In this document: positions 28,677 through 37,439 of the stretch, one piece after another
Numbering within the stretch: the first letter of the stretch is position 1
Layout: each line of letters starts with the position of its first letter
From: Paenibacillus planticolens
GTDB taxonomy: Bacteria; Bacillota; Bacilli; Paenibacillales; NBRC-103111
DNA length: 64,000 nucleotides
Direction of reading: 5' to 3'
NCBI RefSeq assembly: GCF_013141725.1
Contig: NZ_WHNZ01000039.1
Span: 186,001 to 250,000, forward strand
The notes under the pieces: generated by a model
What the model saw: only the letters and a program-made list of their open reading frames with translations
What the model was told of the DNA's origin: nothing
Database searches by the model: none
Translations under genes and position numbers: made by a program

Positions 28677-29661
28677 TCATCGCCGATGTTTATTCCTATA
28701 CAGCAGCCACACGAAATACGGCACGCCAATAATGGCGATGACGACGCCGACCGGCATCTCAACAGGCGTAAACACCGTCTTTGCAATGAAGTCGGAGACC
28801 ATAACGAGCAGCGCACCTACCACAGCGCTTGCCGGCAGCAGTCGCCGGTGCGCCAGACCGACTAGACGGCGCGCAATATGCGGAGCCATCAGACCGATAA
28901 AGCCGATGCCGCCCGACACGGAAACACAGGCGCTGACGATGCCGATGCTGCTGAGCAGGAGAATCGACAGCTACGCCTAACCCCAGAACACTGTCCTCCT
29001 TCAGCTGAAACACATCCATAATCGAGGAGCGCAGTATCAGAATAGGGCTAAGCAGCAATAACCATGGCAGCATCGAGACGATATACTTCCAGTTCGCATT
29101 ATAAATGCTTCCCGATACCCATACGGCTGCCATCTCAAAATCTTTGGCATTCATCTTAAGCGTAATGAATACCGTCGCAGCCGAAAGACCTGAGGCTACC
29201 GCAATGCCTGTCAGCAGCATCCGCTGAGATTCCAGCCTCCCATTGATCTTCGAAAAAGAATAGATGAGAAGCGCCGCTCCCAGCCCACCGAATAAACCCA
29301 CAAGGGGCATGGCCAAAATAGGCCCCCACCCAGTTCCCTTAACCTTGCCTTGGAAAAATACCAGAAAGGCGACAATGGCCAGTCCCGCTCCCGAATTAAT
29401 GCCCAAGATTCCCGGATCGGCCAATTGATTGCGGGTCAAGCTTTGAACGACGGTACCTGCCATGCCAAGCCCCATCCCCACCAGAATCGCAATGACGATT
29501 CGAGGCAGCCGAAACTCCAGGATAACGAGATCATAATCGTGCTGCGGATCTATACGCAGCAGCGTGCGAACAATGTCACGCAGCGTAATGTCGAACGCGC
29601 CGTTCGTTAAGGATACGTATGCCGTCAACAGAATAAGGCATAGACCCACAACCATTTGCAT
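28677..29661 (-). pseudogene. FecCD-family siderophore permease, frameshifted
   Basis: The permease reads normally from near 29661 to about 28970 (SLTNGAFDI, RLPRIVIAILVGMGLGMAG, DPGILGINSGAG), then loses frame after GLGVAVDS. The expected ending (ILLLSSIGIVSACVSV, GFIGLMAPHIARRLVG, VPYFVWLLYRNKHRR) continues in another frame to a stop at 28677. The junction is near 28965-28975. The shift is equivalent to losing one base or gaining two. Without it the protein would be about 330 residues, normal for the family. The start is uncertain: ATG 29661 has no clear ribosome site and the frame is open upstream into the preceding gene. Either a real inactivating mutation or a sequencing error. Confidence 0.8.
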
Positions 29662-29683
29662 GGCGAAACGCGTGTTAGAACTT

Positions 29684-30691
29684 CTAGCGATTGGACTCCC
29701 CTCCCCGTGTACGGATCAGGTATAGGAAGAAGGGAACGCCAATTATGGCGGTCACAACGCCGATCGGCATCTCGAAGGGGTAGTTCAGGAACCTGCTGAG
29801 CACGTCACAGAGCGCCAGGAAGACTCCCCCAATGACCGCCGAGCATGGAACAATCCATTTGTAATCGATGCCGACCAAAAATCGTGTAATATGGGGAACA
29901 AGCAGACCGACGAAGCCAATCTTCCCCGCAATAGCGACCGAAATTCCCGTTAACAGAATCACGCTAAGCGTAACTAAAATCTTCACTTGCGTCGTTCTCT
30001 GTCCGAGCGAAAGGGCGATTTCCTCGCCTAACGACAGGATCGTGACCGATTTTGACATCCAAACAGCCAGAGCTAATCCGACTATGGCAAAAGGTACGGC
30101 CAGCATGATCAGCTTCGGATCAAGCTGATGCAATCGCGCGTTGTACCAGAAGCTAATATTTTGCGACACTTGAAAATACATCGCGATTGCCGCTGATACG
30201 CTGCTCAAGAACGTCCCGATCAACGTCCCCAATATTGCCAAACGTACCGGGGACAGCCCTCCGGGCAACAACGAAGCCAGGCCAAACACCATGACGATGC
30301 TGAGCGCCGAGCCCGCGAAGGAGGAAGCAATCATCGCCATCGTGGAGGCATAAGGCGCTGCGACCATACAAATCGTCACCGCGAATGCCGATCCGTCCGA
30401 TATCCCCATAATGGAAGGGGATGCCAGATAATTTCTGGTCATCCCCTGCATGAGAGCTCCCGATACGGCGAGGAAAGCGCCGACGAGCAGCGCCCCTATC
30501 ACCCTTGGCAGCCTGGAGTGCATAATGATCTGATGGTCCACATTATCTGCATCAAAGTGCAGCAATGCTTCCATGACACGGCTTGCATCTATGTTCTTAG
30601 CGCCATACAAGATGGATAGTACAATGGTGCCTAGCACCGCAATCGGTGCTGCCGCCAGGATCAGCGCCGGTGCGTAACCTCTCAATTTCAT
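29684..30691 (-). CDS. FecCD-family iron-siderophore ABC permease
   Basis: 335 residues with about nine to ten membrane segments. Family motifs are RLPRVIGALLVGAFLAVSGA, LASPSIMGISDGSAF, GKIGFVGLLVPHITR and the FEMPIGVVTAIIGVPFFLYL end. Starts 10 bases after the binding-protein stop; pairs with the frameshifted permease downstream. No FecE/FhuC-type ATPase gene is in the operon, so a shared YusV-like ATPase may serve. Confidence 0.92.
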   Translation of the reverse strand: MKLRGYAPALILAAAPIAVLGTIVLSILYGAKNIDASRVMEALLHFDADNVDHQIIMHSRLPRVIGALLVGAFLAVSGALMQGMTRNYLASPSIMGISDGSAFAVTICMVAAPYASTMAMIASSFAGSALSIVMVFGLASLLPGGLSPVRLAILGTLIGTFLSSVSAAIAMYFQVSQNISFWYNARLHQLDPKLIMLAVPFAIVGLALAVWMSKSVTILSLGEEIALSLGQRTTQVKILVTLSVILLTGISVAIAGKIGFVGLLVPHITRFLVGIDYKWIVPCSAVIGGVFLALCDVLSRFLNYPFEMPIGVVTAIIGVPFFLYLIRTRGGESNR

Positions 30692-30701
30692 CGCTGAACA
30701 C

Positions 30702-31706
30702 TCACTTTGCTTGAACTAATTTGCTGCTGCCGAGAGCTTCAAGGAATTTAATTTTGCTGTAAGCCGTCCCGCCCTGCGTCAGAGGATCTACAAGATTCGT
30801 ATACAACTGACCATTCTTAACGGCATTAATGCTTTTGAAAATCGGGTTATTTTTCAGCTCCTCGAACACTTTAGGCGTATCTTTATTCTCTTCTTCGGAG
30901 AATTGCACGAACAAGTAGTCAGGATTCATTTCGGAAAGCTTCTCCAGCGAAATATTTTGCTGCGCTTTCGCTTGCTTCACTTCCGCAGGAACCGCTGCGC
31001 CAAGCTCCGCATAGATCGATGGATTGAAAAACACATCCTCCGGATAAATGAACAAGCTGCCGGAACGAACGCGCAGAGCCAGCACTTTTTTATCCTTCAG
31101 AACGGGACCTATTTTCTCTTTCAGCGCTTGCGCATCTGACTTATATTTTTGAAGGACCTGGTTGGCTTGATCCTGTTTGCCCGTAAGCTCGCCCAGAAGC
31201 TTTAGGTTATTCTCCCAATCCGTTGAAATATGGGAAACCGGGATCGTTGGCCCGATTTTGGCCATTTTCTCAATCGTCTCCGCCGGGAATTTGGTGCTCA
31301 TCAAGATGACATCAGGCTTCAGCTTGAGGATCGTTTCCAGATTAGGCTGGGTTTTCTCACCAACGCCTTCTGCTTTATCCGTAATCGAGGCAAACAAAGA
31401 CGGGAATTTCCCGCCCACGGTTATTGCTCCCACCGGCTTTACATCCAGCAGCAAAGCATCCTCCATGGATTCCAATGCGCCCGTAATGACGATTTTCTCG
31501 GATTTGGCCGGTACGGTATATTCTTTGCCGCCATATTGGATCACTTTCGGGCCCGATGAGGCAGGCGCCGCTGCCGCGGCCGTGGGGCTTGCCTTCTCGG
31601 GAGCTGCTGTGCCCGCCGCTGCAGGAACAGTCTCCGCTTTCCCTCCACATGCTGTCAATCCCAGCAGAACTAACGCCGAAAGGCCAAGTGTAGCCATTTT
31701 TTTCAT
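30702..31706 (-). CDS. Iron-siderophore ABC transporter substrate-binding lipoprotein
   Basis: 334 residues. Lipobox LTAC in MKKMATLGLS...LGLTACGG, an Ala/Pro/Ser linker, then a FecB/FepB-type fold (PEKIVITGALESMEDAL, LKPDVILMSTKF, NPDYLFVQFSEEENKDT). GAGAGGGGA precedes ATG 31706. First gene of the uptake operon and directly behind a Fur box. Ligand unknown; catecholate siderophore is suggested by the Btr-like regulator and the esterase. Confidence 0.92.
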   Translation of the reverse strand: MKKMATLGLSALVLLGLTACGGKAETVPAAAGTAAPEKASPTAAAAAPASSGPKVIQYGGKEYTVPAKSEKIVITGALESMEDALLLDVKPVGAITVGGKFPSLFASITDKAEGVGEKTQPNLETILKLKPDVILMSTKFPAETIEKMAKIGPTIPVSHISTDWENNLKLLGELTGKQDQANQVLQKYKSDAQALKEKIGPVLKDKKVLALRVRSGSLFIYPEDVFFNPSIYAELGAAVPAEVKQAKAQQNISLEKLSEMNPDYLFVQFSEEENKDTPKVFEELKNNPIFKSINAVKNGQLYTNLVDPLTQGGTAYSKIKFLEALGSSKLVQAK

Positions 31707-31739
31707 ACGATGTTGATCCCCTCTCTAATCCGATACAAT

Positions 31740-31754
31740 TGATAATCATTCTCA
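31740..31754. promoter_or_regulatory. Fur box upstream of siderophore-binding protein gene
   Basis: TGATAATCATTCTCA matches the 7-1-7 Fur consensus TGATAATNATTATCA at all but one defined position. It lies 34 bases before the binding-protein start, indicating iron repression of the uptake operon. Confidence 0.85.
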
Positions 31755-31807
31755 CCAAATTATAGGGGAAGACCTCCTTTTGGAACATGGACAATAGTCG
31801 GAAGTTA

Positions 31808-33418
31808 TCATGAACGATTTCCACATAAACGCTCCTCAATGTCGTGAAGCCTGCGTTCACTGGCATAAGCGGAGTATTCCCGCCAGGGATCCGAAGAGAT
31901 GATGTGGAGCCGGTTCTTCCGGACAGCCTTCAAATCCTGCCATAACGGGGAATTCTTTATTTGATCCCAATAATGAAGGGTTTCAGTTTCCTGTTGAATA
32001 TTCAGCAGCAAATAATCCGCCTCAATGAGGGCGAGTGCCTCTAAGCTCAAGCCGCCGCGGATATTCAGATGCCGCTCGATGCCCGAAGGTGCCGTCAGCT
32101 GCAAATCCCGGAACATATCTTTCATTCCCTGTGTCGGCAGAATACGAAATCTGTTCTTAAACATACTAACGATCAGCACGTTCTGATTGCCCAGCTCTTC
32201 CCGCAAACGCTCCCGCACAAGAGCGACTTTGCGATCATAACGATCCAGCCACACATCCGCTTCATCCGCAGCCCCTACGATCTGGGCTATCGATTGAAGC
32301 TGCTCCCGCCAGTCGCTTTGATGAAGTGGAATCACATGGACCGGTGCGATCCGCTCAAGCCGTTCTTTCTCCAACGGATTCAGTTGGTCAGTGGCAATAA
32401 TACAATCCGCTTGGCTCCCTTCGAGCGCTCCAACATTCGTTTCCCAATCCTCATTAAACCGGTAACCGCTCAGATGAAGCGGAATATCGGCCCGATAATT
32501 TTGATAGTAGTAGGAAGTCCACTTAGGATGAAGCGGCGCAGCATAGGGCATGATTTTTAGCGCGAGGAGCTGCCCGAGAATCGTGGCCGAATAAGCTACG
32601 ACCTTCTGGCGGCGGTTCTTCAAATAGACAGTCGGAGATACGCCGACCTCTTTTTTAAACATGCGGCTAAAATAAAACTCATCATTATACCCCACCTGGT
32701 ACGCGATATCTTTCAAGCGGGCATCGGATTGGAGCATAAACTGCTTCGCCATATTCACCCTGACTTCGGTTAAATAGTCGATCGCTGTTTTGCCATACGT
32801 TTTTTTAAATAAACTCACATAGTATTTAGGGCTAATTTCAGCCATCCGCGCCAGCTGTTCAATGGTCAGACTCTCTTGGAAATGGCTTTCGATATACGTT
32901 TTGGTGCGATCCATCGCCGAACGGGAATCCGCTTTAGGCAAATGACGGATATGGTTCATCATCCAGAAAAACAGCTCCTGAAAAACAGACTGTCCCCGGA
33001 ATCGCTCCATAGCACTTTGGCCTCGATGGCAAACACACAGCTGTTCGCAAAGAACGCCAAGCGTATTATTCTCGATATGCACAGCAATTTCACCCGACAA
33101 AGGGAACCGGAGAATGTCGTTCGTATCCCAACGGATATCAAATTCTATCATGTATATCTCCGGTTTCTCTTCAGCGGCATAGTCGTATCCCAGCGTTTGC
33201 CCTGGCGCTGCCACATACACAGCATCAGGCAGTACACGGTAGCTCTGAAGATCAAGCGTAATTGTGCCCTCCCCCTGCTTAAAAACAAGCAAACAATAAG
33301 AGGAGACAAGCTGCTGCGCCAGTCTCCCCCCTTGCAGTAATTGTGCGGAACGAAATTTCAGCCATATATGGTCAAGAGACGCGAGCGCTTTCTCCTCTAA
33401 ACAAAGCTCATTGGGCAA
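31808..33418 (-). CDS. Btr/YbbB-like AraC regulator fused to siderophore-binding domain
   Basis: 536 residues from TTG 33418 (GGGAG 6 bases upstream). N-terminal about 1-155 is an AraC-type sensor; about 160-275 holds two helix-turn-helix motifs (LTIEQLARMAEISPKYYVSLF; GYNDEFYFSRMF). From about 280 to the end it resembles a periplasmic siderophore-binding protein (GALEGSQADCIIAT, RLERIAPVHVIPL, IEADYLLLNIQ) kept in the cytoplasm. In B. subtilis Btr this domain senses ferri-bacillibactin and activates uptake genes. It sits directly upstream of, and in the same direction as, the uptake operon with its own Fur box. Confidence 0.92.
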   Translation of the reverse strand: MPNELCLEEKALASLDHIWLKFRSAQLLQGGRLAQQLVSSYCLLVFKQGEGTITLDLQSYRVLPDAVYVAAPGQTLGYDYAAEEKPEIYMIEFDIRWDTNDILRFPLSGEIAVHIENNTLGVLCEQLCVCHRGQSAMERFRGQSVFQELFFWMMNHIRHLPKADSRSAMDRTKTYIESHFQESLTIEQLARMAEISPKYYVSLFKKTYGKTAIDYLTEVRVNMAKQFMLQSDARLKDIAYQVGYNDEFYFSRMFKKEVGVSPTVYLKNRRQKVVAYSATILGQLLALKIMPYAAPLHPKWTSYYYQNYRADIPLHLSGYRFNEDWETNVGALEGSQADCIIATDQLNPLEKERLERIAPVHVIPLHQSDWREQLQSIAQIVGAADEADVWLDRYDRKVALVRERLREELGNQNVLIVSMFKNRFRILPTQGMKDMFRDLQLTAPSGIERHLNIRGGLSLEALALIEADYLLLNIQQETETLHYWDQIKNSPLWQDLKAVRKNRLHIISSDPWREYSAYASERRLHDIEERLCGNRS

Positions 33419-33449
33419 GGTTAACTCCCTCTCCCTTCGTTTATGAAAA

Positions 33450-33464
33450 TGAGAATCATTATCA
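33450..33464. promoter_or_regulatory. Fur box upstream of the Btr-like regulator gene
   Basis: TGAGAATCATTATCA matches the 7-1-7 Fur consensus except at one position. It is 32 bases before the regulator start, so regulator and transporter each carry their own Fur box. Confidence 0.87.
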
Positions 33465-33511
33465 AATAAAACTTAGCACACCGGGAGAAGACGTGTCAAC
33501 TTGGGGCCAAA

Positions 33512-33541
33512 GAAAAAGAAGCCGCCGCGGCAGCTTCTTCG
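33512..33541 (-). terminator. Terminator after beta-lactamase-like hydrolase gene
   Basis: Minus-strand hairpin GAAGCTGCC / GGCGGCTTC with TTTTTC after it, 8 bases past the stop at 33548. Confidence 0.8.
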
Positions 33542-33547
33542 TTCTTT

Positions 33548-34705
33548 CTATTCCGTTACTAGTTTAAAAGCTTGCACAGCCTGCTCCAGCTTCGCAAAGT
33601 TCTCCTGATTTTCCGGGAGCGGCTTGTCTGAACGGATCGCTTGCAGGACTTGGAGCAGCAAGCCTTCCGGCATGTCCACATCATTCGAATCCGCGGTTAC
33701 CGCCACGATCAGCTGCAGTTCAGGTACGACGAAAATGCGACGTCCGCCTGAACCCGAGGCGTAGAATATGTCGTACGGCTTCTTGCTACCTCTTACGATT
33801 CCTTTGGGCAGCGTCTTGGTCCACCAATACAGGCCGTAGCCACCCTGCGTACCGTTGCTGTAATTCAGGGTTGTTCGCAGTTGAACCGAGTCGCGTATCC
33901 ACGTTTTCGGGAGAATGGTTTTATCTTCCCATTGACCTTGTTTCATATACAGGTAGCCGATCTTGGCCATGTCCCTCAGCGTTAAAGCCATTGCCCAAGC
34001 ACCGATGGTCCGTCCCTGAGGATCGTCATTCCAGCTCACCTCTGTAATGCCAAGAGGTCCGAACAAGCGGGATTTGGCGTAGTCGAGCATCGGCTCCCCT
34101 GTCACCTTGTGCAATAAAGCGGACAGCAGATGCGCATCGCCATTACTGTAATTAAACAGGGAGCCTGGCTCCACATGGCCGGGGCGTTCCAAAATGTACT
34201 GCACCCAATCGGGAGAATACATCATCTCGGTCGAGGACACTTCATCCGTATTATCCCATGCCGTGCCCGACGTCATGCTCAGCACATGTTTAATTGTCAT
34301 TCTGGACTTTAAGGGATCGCTCGCAAGCTCAGGAAAAAAATCGGCAACTTTCTGGTCCAAACTGATCAACTTGCGTTCTGATAAGGCAATACCGACCAGC
34401 GCAGACGTTATGCTTTTGGTGACGGATTTCATATCTTGGGGGGCATCGGCTTCTGTGCTGCTGTTATAAGCTTCTGCAACCAGATGGCCGTTTCGAATAA
34501 CCGCAATGCTATGCACCTGTTTGCTGCTGAACGTCTCAAGTGTCTTGGCTAGCGTGCCTGAGAACATGCCTTGCGCCTCCGGCGTGCTCGTTCTCCATCC
34601 CTCGGTTGGCCAGTCGGATGTTGATTTTGTGTTCACAATTGTATGTGGTGTCGATATAGTTTTGTTATCCGATTGTATGAATGTGTTGTGTGGGGTTCCA
34701 GACAT
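33548..34705 (-). CDS. Serine hydrolase of the beta-lactamase (class C/NylB-like) family
   Basis: 385 residues without a signal peptide. Catalytic S94-x-x-K97 in MKSVTKSIT, Y186-S-N in FNYSNGD, and a late GSGG stretch in place of the KTG triad. GGAAGG precedes ATG 34705. Similar proteins include 6-aminohexanoate-dimer hydrolases and various esterases/peptidases; the substrate is not predictable. Single-gene unit with three 11-base direct repeats about 90 bases upstream. Confidence 0.88.
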   Translation of the reverse strand: MSGTPHNTFIQSDNKTISTPHTIVNTKSTSDWPTEGWRTSTPEAQGMFSGTLAKTLETFSSKQVHSIAVIRNGHLVAEAYNSSTEADAPQDMKSVTKSITSALVGIALSERKLISLDQKVADFFPELASDPLKSRMTIKHVLSMTSGTAWDNTDEVSSTEMMYSPDWVQYILERPGHVEPGSLFNYSNGDAHLLSALLHKVTGEPMLDYAKSRLFGPLGITEVSWNDDPQGRTIGAWAMALTLRDMAKIGYLYMKQGQWEDKTILPKTWIRDSVQLRTTLNYSNGTQGGYGLYWWTKTLPKGIVRGSKKPYDIFYASGSGGRRIFVVPELQLIVAVTADSNDVDMPEGLLLQVLQAIRSDKPLPENQENFAKLEQAVQAFKLVTE

Positions 34706-34790
34706 CTCTATCTATCCTTCCAGGTATGGTTTTAACCCTCTCTCTATGTGAATAGCTTACTATTCAAATATGAAGTAAGTATGACGTAAA

Positions 34791-34823
34791 CCTTAATATT
34801 ACCTTAAATTAACCTTAACGTTA
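34791..34823. promoter_or_regulatory. Three tandem 11-bp repeats, candidate response-regulator operator
   Basis: Three consecutive 11-mers each starting CCTTAA (34791, 34802, 34813) lie between the divergent hydrolase and kinase-like genes. On the other strand they read TTAAGG at one-turn spacing, the layout used by OmpR/PhoP-type regulators. The hexamer differs from the classical TTAACA Pho box, so the regulator is unknown. Confidence 0.45.
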
Positions 34824-34913
34824 GCTGAACTCGAGGGCTGCAACTACACTTATGTTACAATATCCGTAACGAAAAAATCCGTAATGACAAAAAGATTCTT
34901 ATTGGAGGTTCGC

Positions 34914-35504
34914 ATGCGCAAACTCATTTTTTTCATTGGCCCGGCAGGGGCAGGTAAAACGACACTCGCCAAAGCATGGGCAGGCAAACATGGCGGAGCC
35001 TTTTTGGATATGGATACTTTGCTGCGACCCGCGGCCGAAGCCCTGATGACGCTAGCCGGGCAGGATCCCGAGGATCGGGATTCCCCTTTTTATAAGCAGC
35101 ACTGCCGCGATCTGGGCTACCGCATCACCATGAATGCCGCGCTGGAGAATCTATCGTTAGACTTGGATGCCGTCGTTGTCGGACCTTTTACCCGAGAAAT
35201 CAACGATCCATTGTGGCTGGACCAAGAACTGTCGGCGATCCGTGCGAGCACCAAAGATGTAGAAGTCAAAGCGATCTACGTATACCTTCCATCGGAGGAT
35301 GCCTATCATGCGCGCATAAAAGCGAGAGGCTCCGCACTGGATGTGTGGAAGCTGGACAACTGGCAGCAGTTTAGCCCCTCCCTGCGGCGGAGCGACATCC
35401 GATGGTCGGTGAACCCATCCTCCATTCTCTATTTCGACAATTCGGGACCCTTCTCGGCTGAGAAGTTGGAAATGCTCGAAAAGTTCATTTACAGCACGAA
35501 TTGA
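34914..35504 (+). CDS. P-loop NTPase, small-molecule kinase-like
   Basis: 196 residues from ATG 34914, chosen because TTGGAGG is 5 bases upstream; a longer frame to 34884 lacks one. Walker A GPAGAGKTT at the N-terminus, DMDTLLR as possible Walker B region, then helical segments and YLPSEDAYHARIKARG resembling the lid of AAA_33/shikimate-kinase-like enzymes. Substrate unknown. The stop overlaps the promoter of the next gene, a LacI regulator. Confidence 0.8.
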   Translation: MRKLIFFIGPAGAGKTTLAKAWAGKHGGAFLDMDTLLRPAAEALMTLAGQDPEDRDSPFYKQHCRDLGYRITMNAALENLSLDLDAVVVGPFTREINDPLWLDQELSAIRASTKDVEVKAIYVYLPSEDAYHARIKARGSALDVWKLDNWQQFSPSLRRSDIRWSVNPSSILYFDNSGPFSAEKLEMLEKFIYSTN

Positions 35505-35549
35505 CAATAGATAATCGTAAAGTTACATTTTCAAATTAATTAACTTTAC
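35501..35549 (+). promoter_or_regulatory. Promoter with inverted-repeat operator before the LacI gene
   Basis: TTGACA (35501) and TACATT (35524) are separated by 17 bases. Arms GTAAAGTTAC (35517) and TTAACTTTAC (35540) form a 9-of-10 inverted repeat over the -10 and start region. Suggests autorepression by the LacI protein encoded next; not proven. Confidence 0.5.
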
Positions 35550-35615
35550 AAAATCACCCCACGAGCTTTACAATTTGTAGAGAATCTACTTTTCGCTCAA
35601 GGGGTATTTAACGAA

Positions 35616-36632
35616 ATGAATTCGAAAACTTCCATGCAAGACATTGCCGATCTGCTGGGCATTTCCAAAAATGCCGTCTCCCTGGCTCTCAATCACAAAG
35701 CAGGCGTCAGCGATGAACTGCGAACACGCGTATTTGAAGCCGCGCAGCAGCTAAAGTACCGAACGGAGACTAGGGCGATGAAGAAGCAGAACCACCTCCT
35801 CGTCTTGTTTCCTGAATATATCCAGAACGATAAAAACTTGTATTATGACGTGTTCTGGTCCATCGAAAAAAGAGCTAAAGAGAACGGCTATTCCGCCATC
35901 ATTAGCGGGGTAACGAAAGAAATGGAGCGGCTGCACCTACTGCCCTATCTTTATCATGAAATGTCGTTTGGGGGCGTGCTGATCGTCGGCATCTTCCACC
36001 CTGACTATGTTGGCAAGCTGAAGATGCTGGGAGCTCCGATCGTCACGGTGGATCATTGCTATGACAGCTTGAAGCTGGATGCGGTTGTTACAGCGAATGC
36101 AGAAGAAGCCTACAAAATGGCGTCCTATCTCATCCGTAAGGGCCACCGGCAAATTGGTTTCATCGGGGCGAGCGTCATGACCAAGAGCTTTAGAGAGCGC
36201 TGGTTCGGATTCGAAAATGCCATGTCAGATGCGGGACTTGCGGTTGACAGGAGGTATTGTCTCCTGGGTTCCAAACCGTCCGAAGCGCAGGACGATGCGG
36301 CGGATGAATTAGCCTCCTTTCTGGAGACATTAAGCATAGATGCAATGCCCAGCGCTTGGTTCTGCGCCAACGACCGGCTTGCCATTGCGCTGATTCAGCA
36401 CTTGACCGCCAGAGGTCTTCGCGTGCCGGAGGATATATCCGTCGTCGGTTTTGACGATATCGAGGCCGCACAGTTAGTGATGCCGCGTCTCACCACCATT
36501 CATGTGCAGCGGGAGCAGCTTGGCCATGAAGCCGTTGATTTATTGATTCGCAGGATCGATAAAGGCGGAGGCCCGTCGAAGATTTCGGTCTACGGCGAGC
36601 TGATTGAACGGGATTCTTGTTTTAAAATATGA
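35616..36632 (+). CDS. LacI-family transcriptional regulator
   Basis: 338 residues, AAGGGG before ATG 35616. N-terminal helix-turn-helix SMQDIADLLGISKNAVSLALN with hinge helix VFEAAQQLKY, then a periplasmic-binding-type effector domain (GVLIVGIFHPDY, DISVVGFDDIEAAQLVMPRLTTI). No sugar gene is adjacent on this strand, so its effector and distant targets are unknown. Followed by a good terminator. Confidence 0.92.
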   Translation: MNSKTSMQDIADLLGISKNAVSLALNHKAGVSDELRTRVFEAAQQLKYRTETRAMKKQNHLLVLFPEYIQNDKNLYYDVFWSIEKRAKENGYSAIISGVTKEMERLHLLPYLYHEMSFGGVLIVGIFHPDYVGKLKMLGAPIVTVDHCYDSLKLDAVVTANAEEAYKMASYLIRKGHRQIGFIGASVMTKSFRERWFGFENAMSDAGLAVDRRYCLLGSKPSEAQDDAADELASFLETLSIDAMPSAWFCANDRLAIALIQHLTARGLRVPEDISVVGFDDIEAAQLVMPRLTTIHVQREQLGHEAVDLLIRRIDKGGGPSKISVYGELIERDSCFKI

Positions 36633-36676
36633 ATTCTGCTTCTGTCCGGAAAATGGTATACTCCAAATAGACGAAG

Positions 36677-36718
36677 AACGTCCTTGAGCCACTCGGCTCG
36701 GGGGCGTTTTTATTTTTT
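36677..36718 (+). terminator. Terminator after LacI gene
   Basis: Stem ACGTCCTTGAGCC / GGCTCGGGGGCGT with a 4-base loop and TTTTTATTTTTT after it, about 45 bases beyond the LacI stop and just before the ribosome site of the next gene. Confidence 0.85.
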
Positions 36719-36740
36719 CTGCGCAAGGAGGCCTATTAGT

Positions 36741-37421
36741 TTGGAATTTGAACCATTTGAGCAAGCGCATCAGAAGTTTTTGGCGGACCACCTCGCACAC
36801 CGATTCGGGGAGCGAAAGGGCCGCTTACTCAGAGGTCACAATTTTGCGGAAAAATTACTGCTTCAAAACGTATGGTGGCCCTTATTCGGCAACTTCGACA
36901 ATCTGCATCCGGAATATGAAATCTATGACTGGAATCGGAAATCGCAGTTCCTCGATTTCGCTTTTCTCACCCCGTACGGGCGTTTCGGCATTGAGTGCGA
37001 CGGTTTCCAGAGCCACATCAAAGAGATGGATCGCGAGAAGTTCAGCTATGCGTTGAATCGGGACACTTTTCTGACCGGAATGGGGTGGAAAATGATCCAT
37101 TTTTCCTTTGATGATATCCAGCACCGCCCGGAGATTTGCCGTATGCTGCTTCAACTGGTGATTGGCCCCCACATGCTGCAAAATGCTCCAAGCAGCGCCA
37201 TTTCCATTTCCCCCGAAGAAAAGGAGGTCATCCGATTCGCTATCAACCTTGGCAAGCCCATTCGGCCTAAGGATCTCACCTCGCAGTGCGGGATAAATTT
37301 CCGCACCGCTCGCAAACGGCTCCACAGCCTGGCCGAGAAAGGCATCCTCCGCCCGATCGGGCGTGGCACAGTAACTCGTTACTACGAGTTAAAGCCGGAT
37401 GCGTGGCGTTGCCTGCTGTAG
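36741..37421 (+). CDS. DUF559/Vsr-like nuclease-fold protein with winged-helix C-terminus
   Basis: 226 residues from TTG 36741, preceded by AAGGAGG 9 bases upstream; the ATG at 36684 falls in the terminator hairpin and is unlikely. The middle has a PD-(D/E)XK-like core as in DUF559/Vsr proteins: LDFAF, then FGIECDGFQSH, then KMIHFSFDDI. Residues about 165-220 form a winged helix (LTSQCGINFRTARKRLHSLAEKG). Probably a DNA-binding, possibly DNA-cleaving, protein; the biological role is unknown. Confidence 0.65.
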   Translation: MEFEPFEQAHQKFLADHLAHRFGERKGRLLRGHNFAEKLLLQNVWWPLFGNFDNLHPEYEIYDWNRKSQFLDFAFLTPYGRFGIECDGFQSHIKEMDREKFSYALNRDTFLTGMGWKMIHFSFDDIQHRPEICRMLLQLVIGPHMLQNAPSSAISISPEEKEVIRFAINLGKPIRPKDLTSQCGINFRTARKRLHSLAEKGILRPIGRGTVTRYYELKPDAWRCLL

Positions 37422-37439
37422 ACGCTGCGCGGCTAGAGC

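Noticed and set aside
27783..34705. Siderophore biosynthesis cluster
   Set aside because: Only uptake, regulation and esterase functions are present; no NRPS or NIS synthetase genes.
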